From Chitinophagaceae bacterium (GTDB lineage Bacteria; Bacteroidota; Bacteroidia; Chitinophagales; Chitinophagaceae): a stretch of DNA of 64,000 bases. The stretch's first letter is position 1, and the number at the start of each line of letters is the position of its first letter. Made by a program: the position numbers and the translations under genes. The notes beneath the pieces were generated by a model. The model had not been told where the DNA came from, did not search any database, and was given only the letters and a program-made list of their open reading frames with translations. The stretch lies in NCBI GenBank assembly GCA_016713085.1, contig JADJPV010000001.1, forward strand, positions 372,001 to 436,000, written 5' to 3'. Positions 9,138 to 19,674 of the stretch are shown piece by piece.

Positions 9138-9320
9138 TTACTTAATCTCTTTGTGTACAGTTACTTTCTTGAGGATTGGGTTGAACTTTTTCAACTCCAT
9201 ACGCTCAGGTGTGTTCTTTTTATTCTTTGTGGTAATATAACGGCTTGTACCAGCTTTACCCGAAGTCTTATGCTCTGTACACTCCAAAATTACCTGAACA
9301 CGGTTACCTTTCTTTGCCAT
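9138..9320 (-). CDS. rpmG: 50S ribosomal protein L33
   Basis: A 60-aa protein starting [18 protein letters not shown], with [23 protein letters not shown], the family core. Only one cysteine is visible, so it is the zinc-free (C-) form. Lies 24 bp downstream of rpmB and upstream of the DUF4295 gene. Confidence 0.96.
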   Translation of the reverse strand: MAKKGNRVQVILECTEHKTSGKAGTSRYITTKNKKNTPERMELKKFNPILKKVTVHKEIK

Positions 9321-9344
9321 TGTAGCTCGATTTAGATATTCTTA

Positions 9345-9581
9345 TTAAATATGTTCTCCTCTTGCTCTTAATTCCTTCACCACATTGTACAATCCTCTTT
9401 TGTTGATTGTACGGATTGCTTCAGTAGATACTTTGAGCGTAACCCATTTATCTTCTTCAGCCAGGAAAAAACGCTTGGTTTGCAGGTTAGGCAAAAAGCG
9501 GCGTTTGGTTTTAATATTTGAATGAGATACCTTATTTCCACCTATCGGCACCTTTCCTGTAAGCTGACATACTCTTGCCAT
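9345..9581 (-). CDS. rpmB: 50S ribosomal protein L28
   Basis: A 78-aa protein starting [20 protein letters not shown], the classic L28 N-terminus, with [14 protein letters not shown] following. The start at 9581 is chosen from this motif; in-frame sequence continues upstream but is not conserved and contains the promoter box. First gene of the rpmB-rpmG-DUF4295 group. Confidence 0.96.
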   Translation of the reverse strand: MARVCQLTGKVPIGGNKVSHSNIKTKRRFLPNLQTKRFFLAEEDKWVTLKVSTEAIRTINKRGLYNVVKELRARGEHI

Positions 9582-9601
9582 GATACAAATTTTTTGGACG
9601 G

Positions 9602-9609
9602 CAAAGGTA
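9602..9609 (-). promoter_or_regulatory. -7 box of the rpmB operon promoter
   Basis: The minus strand reads TACCTTTG here, a perfect TAnnTTTG, 20 nt upstream of the rpmB start codon. No clear TTG was seen at the ideal -33 distance. Confidence 0.5.
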
Positions 9610-9732
9610 GGAGAATTCGGCTTAAATTCTGAAATATAATCGCATTTTATTTCAACTTTTCTGAGTCTCTTCTTTCCACTGTGCAAAAATCTGACTTAAT
9701 TCCATAGGTTTGCCCATAAAATCAAGAATTTC

Positions 9733-10149
9733 ATGGCAGATCACTCTGTAACTACCCGTTTTATTGGCGGAATGACTTTTCACAGTCAACTCGATAATCA
9801 CACAATTATTATTGATACCCCCGAAAATGACGGAGGAAACGACCTCGGACCCCGCCCCAAAAAGCTGATGTTGTCCTCACTGGCAGGTTGTACCGGGATT
9901 GATGTGGTATCCATGCTTAACAAAATGAGGGTTGTTTTCAGTGATTTCAGTATGGACGTTGACGCTAATCTGACTAAAGAAACCCCGAAAACATATAATT
10001 GGGTAAAGATTACCTACCGTATCAAAGTAAAAGAAGAAGACCAGGATAAGGTTAGAAGGGCAGTAAAGATGTCAGAAGAACAGTATTGTGGCGTAAGTGC
10101 CATGTTTGAAAAATTCGCTGAGCTGGAATATGAGATTGTTTTCCTTTAA
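9733..10149 (+). CDS. OsmC family protein
   Basis: A 138-aa OsmC/Ohr-fold protein. The two expected cysteines are visible: SSLAGCTGIDVVSML (about residue 53) and SEEQYCGVSAMF (about residue 118). Family members reduce organic hydroperoxides through these cysteines. The second cysteine is followed by GVSAM, closer to the general OsmC/YhfA subfamily than to Ohr. Transcribed ahead of mutS but mutS has its own promoter. Confidence 0.88.
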   Translation: MADHSVTTRFIGGMTFHSQLDNHTIIIDTPENDGGNDLGPRPKKLMLSSLAGCTGIDVVSMLNKMRVVFSDFSMDVDANLTKETPKTYNWVKITYRIKVKEEDQDKVRRAVKMSEEQYCGVSAMFEKFAELEYEIVFL

Positions 10150-10173
10150 TTCTCAAGTCTGAACAATTTATCT

Positions 10174-10203
10174 GTTGTTGAACAAAGGGCTTCCTTATTT
10201 TTG
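10174..10203 (+). promoter_or_regulatory. Promoter of mutS
   Basis: TTG at 10174-10176 and TATTTTTG at 10196-10203 with a 19-nt spacer, a near-ideal Bacteroidota promoter. The box ends 5 nt before the mutS start codon, so the transcript would have almost no leader, or translation starts at a later ATG. Confidence 0.5.
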
Positions 10204-10208
10204 TCGCC

Positions 10209-12805
10209 ATGGCAAAAGCAGGATCAGATACCCCTTTAATGCAGCAGCACAAGGCTATAAAAGCAAAGTACCCTGATGCGATCTTATTATTCAGGGTGGG
10301 TGATTTTTATGAAACATTCGGTGAAGATGCAATCCTCACTTCACAAATTCTTGGCATTACTCTTACCAAACGAAATAACGGTTCTGTCAACAGCAATGAA
10401 TTGGCAGGTTTTCCGCACCATGCTTTAGATACATACTTACATAAATTGGTAAAAGCCGGTCATCGAGTTGCTATTTGCGATCAATTAGAAGATCCCAAAC
10501 TGGCAAAAGGAATTGTAAAACGTGGTGTAACAGAATTGCTTTCTCCCGGCACTGCCACCAATGATAAACTGCTTGAACATAATTCAAATAATTTCCTGGC
10601 AGCTGTGCATGAACAGAACGATCAATACGGACTTGCATTCACCGATATCAGCACAGGTGAGTTTTTTGTGGCAGAAGGGAATAAAGAATATGCTGATAAA
10701 TTATTGCAAAGTTTAAAACCTGCTGAAGTTGTATTTCAACGCAACAAACAAAAACAGTTCAAAGAAAATTTCGGAACAAAGTTTTATACTTATCATTTAG
10801 AAGAATGGATCTTCACAGAAGCTTATGCAACGGAATTATTGCTGAGGCATTTTCAAACACATTCACTCAAAGGATTCGGAGTTGAATCGTTAACATTAGG
10901 CACTATTGCAGCAGGTGCAATCCTTCACTATTTAAGAGATACAGAACACCCCAACCTCAATCATCTTACTTCTATTCAGCGATTGGATGAAGCAGATTAT
11001 TTATGGATGGATCGTTTTACCATCCGCAACCTTGAATTACTTGGAAGCAATGCAGATGGAGGTAATTCCTTACTAAAAGTTCTTGACAATACTGTTTCAC
11101 CAATGGGTGCAAGGTTGATGAGAAGATGGATGGTGTTGCCCTTAAAAGATATTGAACGAATCAATGAACGGTTAGATGCAGTGCAATCAATCATCCTTGA
11201 ACCGGAGTTGAGAAAGCAACTGCAATCATTGATCAAACAATGCGGTGATGTGGAACGGTTGGTCGCCAAACTTCCATTAAAGAAAATCAATCCAAGAGAA
11301 ATTTTACATCTGGCAAAGGGTCTGGGTTTTGCTGAAAAAATAAAAGAACAGTGCAACACTTCATCCAATAATTATCTGAAACGCTTAAGCGACACCATCA
11401 ACCCAAGTCATTATATTGCTGATAAGATCATCAATGAAATTGTAGACAATCCACCTGTAATGGTGAGCAAAGGTGATGTGATAAAAGATGGCATCAATAA
11501 GGAGTTGGATGATCTGCGCCGCATTGCACATCACAGCAAAGAATTTTTACTTGAAATTCAGCAAAGGGAAAGTGAAGCAACAGGAATCCCATCGCTTAAA
11601 ATTTCTTTCAACAATGTGTTTGGTTATTATTTAGAAGTAACCAATACACATAAGCATAAAGTACCTGTTGAATGGACCAGGAAGCAAACGCTTGCGAATG
11701 CGGAGCGTTATATTACTCCGGAATTAAAGGAGTATGAAGAGAAAATTATTGGTGCTGAAGAAAAGATATTAAAAATAGAAACAGAGCTGTTTGAAAAAAT
11801 ATTAATTGAACTGCAGGAATATATCGGACCAATTCAAACAAACGGACAGGTGATGGCAATACTTGATTGCATCTGCTGCTTTGCAGAAAATGCATTGCAG
11901 TTCAAATATGTTCGTCCGCAGATGCATGATGCACCTGAACTTGAATTAAAAGACAGCCGTCATCCTGTGATTGAACGTCATCTCCTGCCGGTGAACCATA
12001 TATTGCCAATGATCTTTTGTTAGATAAAGAAGAACAGCAGATCATTATTCTCACAGGTCCAAACATGAGTGGTAAGAGTGCATTGCTTCGTCAAACCGGG
12101 TTGATTGTACTGATGGCACATATGGGAAGTTTTGTCCCTGCATCGGCCGCAAAAATTCCATTAACTGATAAAATATTTACAAGAGTTGGAGCAAGTGATA
12201 ATTTAAGCGGCGGCGAAAGTACATTCATGGTGGAAATGAATGAAACAGCAAGCATAATCAATAATCTTTCTAATCGAAGTTTGATTTTGCTGGATGAAAT
12301 TGGCAGGGGCACTTCAACCTACGATGGTATTTCCATTGCCTGGAGTATTGCTGAGTTTTTACACCAGTCAGCACATCAGCCAAAAACATTGTTTGCAACA
12401 CACTATCATGAGTTAAATGAGCTGGAAGAAAAATTTCCACGCATTAAAAACTATCATATCACCAATAAAGAAGTAGGGAATAAAATTATTTTCTTACGCA
12501 AACTTGCACCGGGAGGAAGTGTACACAGCTTTGGAATTCATGTGGCAAAAATGGCAGGTATGCCGGTTTCATTAATTCAGCGAGCCAATGAAATTTTAAA
12601 ACAGCTGGAAGATCAGCGCAGCAGTGGTGATATTAAAGATCATCTCCGGAGCATGCCTACCCAAAAAGTACAACTCAATATTTTTGATGTGCATTCACAA
12701 ACATTTGATGAAATCAGAACCATTCTTGAAGGATTAGATATCAACCGCCTCACTCCTGTTGAAGCATTACTGAAGCTGCAGGAAATAAAACAACGGTTAC
12801 ATTAA
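10209..12805 (+). CDS. mutS: DNA mismatch repair protein MutS (frameshifted)
   Basis: Full-length MutS of 865 aa after repair. Domain I carries [13 protein letters not shown] (the Phe-x-Glu mismatch reader is F-Y-E); the lever and clamp follow; the ATPase has [13 protein letters not shown] and [14 protein letters not shown], and [11 protein letters not shown]. The frame breaks after 11990: CCGGTGAACC should read CCGGGTGAACC, giving [20 protein letters not shown]. As read, the ATPase is separated from the DNA-binding half. Recognises base mismatches and recruits MutL. Confidence 0.95.
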
Positions 12806-12809
12806 TAGA

Positions 12810-12836
12810 AAAAGTCCCGCTTTTAAGCGGGACTTT
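12810..12836 (+). terminator. Rho-independent terminator after mutS
   Basis: 13-bp stem AAAAGTCCCGCTT / AAGCGGGACTTTT with a one-base loop, 4 bp after the mutS stop. Symmetry means it can also act for the tRNA-His transcript from the other strand. Confidence 0.85.
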
Positions 12837-12843
12837 TCATCCA

Positions 12844-12919
12844 GGGAGGCTGAAGGGTTTCGAACCCTCGACCCTCAGAACCACAATCTGATGCTCTAAC
12901 CAACTGAGCTACAGCCTCC
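12844..12919 (-). tRNA. tRNA-His (GTG)
   Basis: The minus strand folds into a cloverleaf: acceptor GGAGGCTG/CAGCCTCC, D arm AGCTCAGTTGGTTAGAGC, anticodon stem TCAGA/TCTGA with loop TTGTGGT (anticodon GTG), T arm GAGGGTTCGAAACCCTT. It carries the extra encoded G-1 opposite C73, the identity element of tRNA-His. CCA is not encoded. Confidence 0.97.
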
Positions 12920-13020
12920 GTATCCGGCGGCAAAAATAATGGAATTCAGTTTTACAAGCAAATCAACATCAGTACAATTCAAAAAATAAACGTTCTTTGC
13001 GCCTCATCTGTGAAATAAAT

Positions 13021-13626
13021 ATGAATTATTGGTTATTGCTTATCCCTGTTATTTCTGCTTTTATTGGATGGTTCACCAACTGGGTAGCAGTTAAAATGCT
13101 GTTTCATCCAAAAAATCCGGTGAAAATATTAGGGTATACTGTTCAGGGTATTTTTCCAAAAAGACAGGAACAGTTTGCACAAAAATTAGGTAAACTGGTA
13201 AGTGAAGAACTGTTATCGTTTTCTGATATCGAACAAAAAATCACTAATCCTGAGAATCTGAAAAAGGTACTTCCTCAATTAGAAACGCATATTGATCATT
13301 TTCTCAGGGTAAAACTAGCTGACAGTATGCCTGTTATCAGCATGTTTATCGGCGATAAAACAATTGATAAGCTCAAAACTGTTTTCCTGGAAGAACTGGA
13401 AACCCTTTTTCCCAGGCTGATGACAGATTATGCAGCCACATTAAAAAGCCAGCTGGATCTTGAACAGATTGTAACCGAAAAAGTGAAAGCCTTCTCCAGC
13501 GATAAATTGGAAGACATTTTGTACCAGGTAATGGCCAAAGAGTTCCATTTTGTTGAAATTATAGGCGGAGTGCTTGGTTTTCTTATCGGGCTTCTTCAGA
13601 TTGTCATCACCCTTCTTACGCAATAG
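13021..13626 (+). CDS. DUF445 family membrane protein
   Basis: About 201 aa from ATG 13021 (an in-frame start lies 24 bp upstream). The N-terminal membrane segment is followed by GWFTNWVAVKMLFHPKNPV, the hallmark of DUF445/YheB-type proteins, then IFPKRQEQFAQKLGKLVSEELLS; a second membrane segment closes the protein. Function unknown; the family is membrane-associated and linked in some Firmicutes to sporulation, which does not apply here. Confidence 0.82.
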   Translation: MNYWLLLIPVISAFIGWFTNWVAVKMLFHPKNPVKILGYTVQGIFPKRQEQFAQKLGKLVSEELLSFSDIEQKITNPENLKKVLPQLETHIDHFLRVKLADSMPVISMFIGDKTIDKLKTVFLEELETLFPRLMTDYAATLKSQLDLEQIVTEKVKAFSSDKLEDILYQVMAKEFHFVEIIGGVLGFLIGLLQIVITLLTQ

Positions 13627-13763
13627 TTTCCACTCATCACAAAGCAAAACCTGCCGGTTCAACTTTTACCGTCTTAAACGGTTAAAGATACCATTCATAC
13701 TTAATGAATATGAAACATCTGAAAATTAACGCAAATTTGCGCCTCGCAAAAAAATCATTCAAC

Positions 13764-16372
13764 ATGAAATTTGTTCTCAGTACGATTATTTGTTTTCTCA
13801 GTTTACAGTTATCAGCACAAATGCCGGGTGGAGCAGGTGGTGGAAGAAACGGTGGTGCTCAAATGAACATGGGCCGCCTCTATGGAAAAATTCTTGATTC
13901 AAAAACAGGCAAACCAATTGATGCCGCATCTGTTCAGCTGATTCAAAATAAATTTGACAGCACTACAAAAGCAAGAAAAGATGTAATTGTAAATGGTCAG
14001 TTGACTGTTGCCAATGGCGACTTCAGCCTGGAGAACCTGAATATTATGGTTCAGTATAAACTGAAAATAACTGCTATTGGTTATAAAACAATTGAACAAA
14101 AAGTAGCATTCAGCTTAAAAACGGGCGGCGGTGGCGATATGAGCCAGATGCTTAACCAGATTGATAAAGATCTCGGCAATATTAAATTAGAGACAGACAT
14201 TAAAGAATTAGGTGAAGTGGTTGTAACAGGTGACAAACCAATGTTACAGCTTGGAATTGACCGTAAAATATTTAATGTAGAAAAAAATATTGTGTCACAG
14301 GGTGGTACAGGTGTTGACATTATGCGTAATGTACCAACTGTAACAGTTGATATTGATGGAAACATCACTCTCCGTAACAGCGCTCCGCAAATTTTTGTTG
14401 ATGGAAGACCAACTACATTAACACTCGACCAGATTCCTGCTGATGCAATATCCAGTGTTGAACTCATCACCAATCCCTCAGCAAAGTTTGATGCAAGCGG
14501 CGGACAATCTGCCATCATCAATATTGTATTAAAAAAGAACCGCAGGGTTGGATACAGTGGCGGTGTTCGTCTTGGTGTGGATATGCGTGGAAAAGTTAGT
14601 GGTGGTGGAGATATTAATATCCGCCAGGGAAAAATAAACTTCTTTGCAAACATTGGGGTGAACCAGCGTAAATCCATTTCATTTGGTGAAACAAACCGTA
14701 CGAATCTTCTGGATACTTATGACAATACATTGTACACACGAAACAGGAATACAAGTAATGGTTTGTTTGGATTTGGAAGAGCAGGATTCGACTTTCTCAT
14801 CGACAACAGAAATGCAATTACAGTTTCTGGTTCACTTATGAGAGGTAATTTTAAGGGCCTTGATGAAAATACCATTCATTACGACACACTTGAACCAGTT
14901 TTCAAACGTATCAATGAAGACCGTTATACAAACAGCAAGTTTGAAATGCGCAACACCGGTGGCCAGATCAGTTACAAACATAATTTTCCAAAAGCCGGTA
15001 AAGAATGGACTGCAGATATTAACTATAACCGCAGCCATAATGTAAATGACCAGAATATCTTTTACACCCGTTTTGATGAAGGAGGTACACAGATTACATC
15101 AACGAATAACCAGGGTGTTGATGGTGGTGGTAACAGTACCATGCTTGTTTCACAAACCGATTACAGCGATCCGATCAGTGAAAACATAAAACTCGAAGGA
15201 GGTTTACGTTCACAGGTACGCTGGTTCCAGAGTTTTCAAAAAACTATTCGAACGGAGTTTATAATCCTGATATCAGTAATGAATACAAGTATATTGATTA
15301 TGTAACTGCAGCCTATGCTACTTACTCACAGAAAATAACCAAGGCAAATTTCAATTACCAGGTTGGATTAAGAGTTGAAAGTTCAAAGTACGATGGCGAG
15401 AAGGTTGGTACAACAACCAGTTACAACAACCAGTTTCCGTTAGCGTTTTTTCCAAGTGCGTTTCTTTCAAAATCATTTAAAGGAAAACAGGATATGCAGC
15501 TGAACTACAGCCGCCGTATTAACCGTCCGAACTTTTTCCAGTTATTACCCAACACAGATTTCAGTGATATCTTCAATTTCCAGACAGGTAACCCCAATCT
15601 GAAACCTGAGTTTACCAACTCACTGGAATTAACCTATCAAAAAACATACGGCGAAAAAAACAATACATTCCTCGCTACAATTTTTGGGAAACAGACCAAT
15701 GACTTGATTTCACGTTATTTGGTCAGGTCATTAGGACCGTATGGAGATTCTGTATGGATGAGTAGTTATATCAATGCTACACGCAGCTATGCTGTTGGAG
15801 TTGAACTGGTGTTTCGTAACACCATTGCCAAATGGTGGGAAATTAACTACAATGCCAATCTATATTACTCAAAAATCGAAGGAAGTGCAATAGTACCTGA
15901 TCTTGCCAATGAACGCACCAGTTATTTCATCAAACTCAATAACTCGTTTAAATTCGGCAAGGGCTGGAGCATGCAGTTAAGCGGTGATTATAATTCAAAA
16001 TCAATCCTGCCTCTTTCCAGTGGCAGGGGTGGTGGCCGTGGCGGATTTGGCGGCGGCGGCATGGGAGGTGGCAATATATCAACCACGCAAGGTTATATTG
16101 CTGACAACTACTATGTTGATTTCGGTGTGCGCAAAGAATTTAAAATTAAAAATAATACAGCAACTGTTTCTGCCAACTGGAGTGATGTATTCAGTACAAG
16201 ACAGAATAAGGTTATATCAGAATCCAGTTTCTTTTACCAGGACAGCTGGAGAAGAAGAGATCCTGCTTTTGTTCGGGTGAACTTCAGTTACCGTTTTGGC
16301 AAGTTTGATGCTTCTCTGTTCAAACGTAAAAATAACAGAACAGAAAGTGGTGATGATATGCAGATGCAGTAA
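13764..16372 (+). CDS. TonB-receptor-like outer-membrane beta-barrel protein (frameshifted)
   Basis: After repair an 869-aa outer-membrane protein. Signal peptide MKFVLSTIICFLSLQLSAQ supports the start at 13764. Then a Gly-rich stretch, a CarboxypepD_reg-like beta-sandwich (RLYGKILDSKTGKPIDAASV), a plug-like domain (VDGRPTTLTLDQIP, SVELITNPSAKFDASGG) and an OMP_b-brl_3-type barrel ending in an aromatic-rich strand. No TonB box was identified. The frame is lost near 15233-15243 (TTTT then AAAAAA); adding one T gives SFSKNYSNGVYNPDISNEY. A Gly-rich loop sits near residues 755-772. Substrate unknown. Confidence 0.87.
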
Positions 16373-16393
16373 AAAATACTCAACACAAATAAC

Positions 16394-16425
16394 AAAAACC
16401 CTGAGCAGTGTTGCTCAGGGTTTTT
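16394..16425 (+). terminator. Rho-independent terminator
   Basis: 14-bp perfect stem AAAAACCCTGAGCA / TGCTCAGGGTTTTT with a four-base loop, 21 bp after the barrel protein's stop. Confidence 0.88.
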
Positions 16426-16478
16426 GTTTATAAGAAACTGTACAATGATTCAGCAAAACAATTAATTTCGAAACTGCT

Positions 16479-17153
16479 ATGCAACAACAAACAACAATCA
16501 AAGCAATTCTTACCGGTGCAACCGGAATGGTTGGCGAAGGTGTATTACATGAATGTTTACAGCACCCTGCTGTGGAAGAGGTTTTAGTAATCAGCAGAAA
16601 ACCATGCAGCATTACTCACCCCAAGCTGAAAGAAATTATTCATGCCGACTTTCACAATCTTTCAGCCATTAAAAATGAACTCAGCGGATACAATGCCTGT
16701 TTCTTTTGCCTCGGCGTATCTTCTGTTGGCATGAAAGAACCGGAGTACACCCATTTAACCTACAACCTTACCATGCATGTAGCTGAAACGCTTGTAAAGC
16801 TTAACAGCAATATGACCTTCTGTTATATCTCTGGCACCAGTACCGACAGCAGTGAAAAAGGCAAAATGATGTGGGCAAGAGTGAAAGGAAAAACAGAAAA
16901 TGATTTACTGAAATTACCTTTCCAAAAAGTTTACAATTTTCGCCCGGGTATTATAGAACCAACAAAAGGATTAAAGAACACACTACCCTATTATAAATAT
17001 TTCATGTGGTTACTTCACATCATCAGAGCAGTTGCCCCGAACTATATATCCAGTTTAAAAAGTATCGGGCTTGCCATGGTCAACGCCGTTATAAATGGTT
17101 ATGAGAAACAAATTCTTGAAGTAAAAGATATCAATACATTAGCAAAGAGTTAA
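16479..17153 (+). CDS. NAD(P)-binding Rossmann-fold (SDR/NmrA-like) protein
   Basis: A 224-aa protein with the dinucleotide loop LTGATGMVGEGVLHECLQ at the N-terminus, then VEEVLVISRKP (an Arg at the end of strand 2 favouring NADP) and a serine-containing YISGTSTDSS strand. The classical YxxxK is not evident, so it is an atypical SDR of the NAD(P)H-binding/HTATIP2-like type. Substrate unknown. Ends 10 bp before the next gene, likely co-transcribed. Confidence 0.75.
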   Translation: MQQQTTIKAILTGATGMVGEGVLHECLQHPAVEEVLVISRKPCSITHPKLKEIIHADFHNLSAIKNELSGYNACFFCLGVSSVGMKEPEYTHLTYNLTMHVAETLVKLNSNMTFCYISGTSTDSSEKGKMMWARVKGKTENDLLKLPFQKVYNFRPGIIEPTKGLKNTLPYYKYFMWLLHIIRAVAPNYISSLKSIGLAMVNAVINGYEKQILEVKDINTLAKS

Positions 17154-17163
17154 ATACAAAACG

Positions 17164-18021
17164 ATGAAAAAGAAACTTACTCTGTTACTTGCCTCTTTCC
17201 TGTTCATTCAAACAACATTTCTTGCAGCACAGGACGCATTAACTGTAATGACCTTTAATATCCGTCTGCATACTTCATCCGACAGTTTAAATGCATGGCC
17301 CTACCGGAAAGATAAAGTGTCTTCTCAAATTTTATTTCATAAAGTTGAACTGCTTGGTGTACAGGAAGCATTACATGATCAGATGATGGACCTGCAGCAA
17401 CGTTTACCCAACTTCAAATATACCGGAGGTGGAAGAGATGACGGTAAAACAAAAGGAGAATACTCAGCCATCTTTTACGACACAACAAGATTGCAATTAC
17501 TTGCAGCCAATATGTTCTGGCTATCACAAACACCCGCCGTTCCCGGCAGTAAAGGATGGGATGCAGCCATTACCCGTATTGTAACATGGGCAAAATTTAA
17601 AGACAGGAAAACAAAAAAAATCTTCTTTGCTTTTAACACGCATTACGATCATATGGGAAAAATTGCCCGCAGGGAAAGTTCAACACTGCTGCTGCAGAAA
17701 GTAAAAGAAATAGCAGGAACAATTCCTTCCGTTATCACCGGCGACTTTAATGCAGTACCAACCGATGAACCCATACAGGTGCTGATGGATGAAACAAATC
17801 CACTTGTGCTAACTGATTCAAAAGCAATTTCGCAAACGCCTCATTACGGACCAACAGGAACATTCAATGCATTCAAATCAAAAGAAGAACGTGATGAACC
17901 TATTGACTATATTTTCCTGAAAGGGAAATGGAGAGTGCTTTCCCATGCCAGCATTTCACAAACATGGGGAGGAAGGTTTGCAAGTGATCATTTTGCAGTA
18001 ATGGCCAGGATATTTTTTTAA
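17164..18021 (+). CDS. Secreted endonuclease/exonuclease/phosphatase family hydrolase
   Basis: A 285-aa protein with signal peptide (MKKKLTLLLASFLFIQTTFLAAQ). Domain motifs of the EEP/DNase I-like fold: MTFNIRL, GVQEALHDQM (catalytic Glu), NTHYDHMG, ITGDFNAVPTDEP and ASDHFAVMA (catalytic His). Members hydrolyse phosphodiester or phosphomonoester bonds in nucleic acids, lipids or inositol phosphates. The substrate cannot be told from sequence; export suggests extracellular or periplasmic nutrient scavenging. Confidence 0.87.
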   Translation: MKKKLTLLLASFLFIQTTFLAAQDALTVMTFNIRLHTSSDSLNAWPYRKDKVSSQILFHKVELLGVQEALHDQMMDLQQRLPNFKYTGGGRDDGKTKGEYSAIFYDTTRLQLLAANMFWLSQTPAVPGSKGWDAAITRIVTWAKFKDRKTKKIFFAFNTHYDHMGKIARRESSTLLLQKVKEIAGTIPSVITGDFNAVPTDEPIQVLMDETNPLVLTDSKAISQTPHYGPTGTFNAFKSKEERDEPIDYIFLKGKWRVLSHASISQTWGGRFASDHFAVMARIFF

Positions 18022-18301
18022 TCACTCAAACTAATTGTATTTCATTACCATGCAGTATTTCTTAATTTAGGATTCAGCCCAATACCATTCTTATTTTGAG
18101 GAAGCACACTGATTTGTAAAAAATACACATTAGCTCAGAATAACTAAATTTGTTTTCTATATTCATTAAGCCTTGTTACGAAGCGTAATACAAAATATAC
18201 TATAAATCAATACCGGTATATTTCTTAATCTTATTCAGTAACTTAATATGAATTGACTGATTATTACATTCAATTCACATTATTAAACCATTTTCGTAAT
18301 A

Positions 18302-19673
18302 ATGATTACAGTCATCATCCCAGCCTTAAATGAAGAAGCAACTGTTGCAAAAGTTGTTCAACTGGCAATAAAATCACCGCATGTTTCGGAAGTAATTGTT
18401 GTTGATGATAAATCAATGGACAATACGGTTGAGGAAGCCAGAAAAGCAGGAGCCATAATTATTACCAGTACCAAACTGGGTAAAGGTGCATCCATGAAAG
18501 ATGGTGTGCTTGTTGCAAAGAATGAATTCCTGGTTTTTCTTGATGCCGACATTACAACCTATCCAAAAAATATTATTGAGTTACTGACTGCTTCATTAAT
18601 CAGCAATGAAGCAGACTTTGTGAAATCATATTTCACACGACAGGCAGGAAGAGTTACCGAACTGGTAGCAAAGCCATTACTTTCTATTCTTAATCCTGAC
18701 TTTCCCAATTTTCAGCAACCATTGAGCGGAATGATTGCAGGAAGAAAAAGTTTGCTGGAGAAATGTGAATTTGAAGAAGGGTATGGTGTTGATATTGGCA
18801 TTTTAATGGATATGCATAACCTTGGTGCAAAAATTCAGGAAGTAAGCATCGGTAATATTGAGAACAGGATGCAGGCGCTGGAGCAGTTAGGAAAAATGAG
18901 CCGTGAGGTTGCAAGAACCATCATGAAAAAATCAAAAGAAATGGATTCTCAAAACCTGGAAACCTATGAAAATATCCAGGTCATCAGAGAGCAAATGGAA
19001 TTTGCGATACGTGAAGGCCTGATGTCGTTGAAAAAAATAGCTATGTTCGATATGGATAATACCATTTTGAAAACCAGTTTTATTCATACGGCGGCAGAAG
19101 AATTTGAGTTTAAAAAAGAACTGGTTGACATTGTTACGAACAACAACAATCCATTTATCCGCACCAAACTGATTGCCCGTTTACTGAAAGGAAAGAATAT
19201 TGGAGATTTACTTTCCTTAACTGATAAAATAGAAGTTACTCCTCATTTACCTGAGTTAATAAAGCAGTTAAAACAACAAGGTTATATTACAGGCATTATC
19301 AGCGACAGTTACGATTGTATTACCAATCACCTAAAAAACAAATTTGGTTTTGACTTCACCATCTCGAATGAACTGGAATTTTCAAAAAGCATAGCAACAG
19401 GTGAAGTAAAATTCCTTCCCTTTTTTACTGGATGACAAAAGCCAGTGCAAACATGAATATTGTAAACTGAATGCCCTGATTAATATTTGTGATAAGTATG
19501 ATGTGGATCTGAAAAACACATTGGTTGTTGGCGATGGTGAAAATGATATTTGCTGTATCCGTAAAGCAGGGATAGGTGTTTCCTTTTGTTCTACCAATCA
19601 GTTTGTAGATTCTGTTGCAGACTATGTCATCAAAGTGCCTGACTTTAATTTATTACTACCAATCTTAAACTGA
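18302..19673 (+). CDS. GpgS-like glycosyltransferase fused to HAD-IB phosphatase (frameshifted)
   Basis: A 456-aa two-domain protein. Residues 1-225 are a GT-A glycosyltransferase: VIIPALNEEATVAKVV, VVDDKSMDNT, LGKGASMKDG, LVFLDADI (DxD), then GRVTELVAKPLLSIL, QPLSGMIAGRKSLLE and EGYGVDIGILMDMHNLGA, which closely follow glucosyl-3-phosphoglycerate synthase (GT81). Residues 240-456 are a SerB-like HAD phosphatase: FDMDNTIL (motif I), GIISDSY (II), VVGDGENDICC (IV). Together they would make glucosylglycerate from NDP-glucose and 3-phosphoglycerate; the activity is inferred. The frame breaks at the six-T run 19421-19426; five T restore KFLPFLLDDKSQCKHEYCK. Ends 1 bp before nhaD. Confidence 0.78.
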
Positions 19674-19674
19674 T

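Noticed and set aside
9120..9335. Plus-strand frame of 71 codons
   Set aside because: It is antisense to rpmG, which is certain.
12017..12805. Independent MutS2-like ATPase gene
   Set aside because: Adding one G near 11990 joins it to the upstream MutS half in the normal order; it is the mutS C-terminus.
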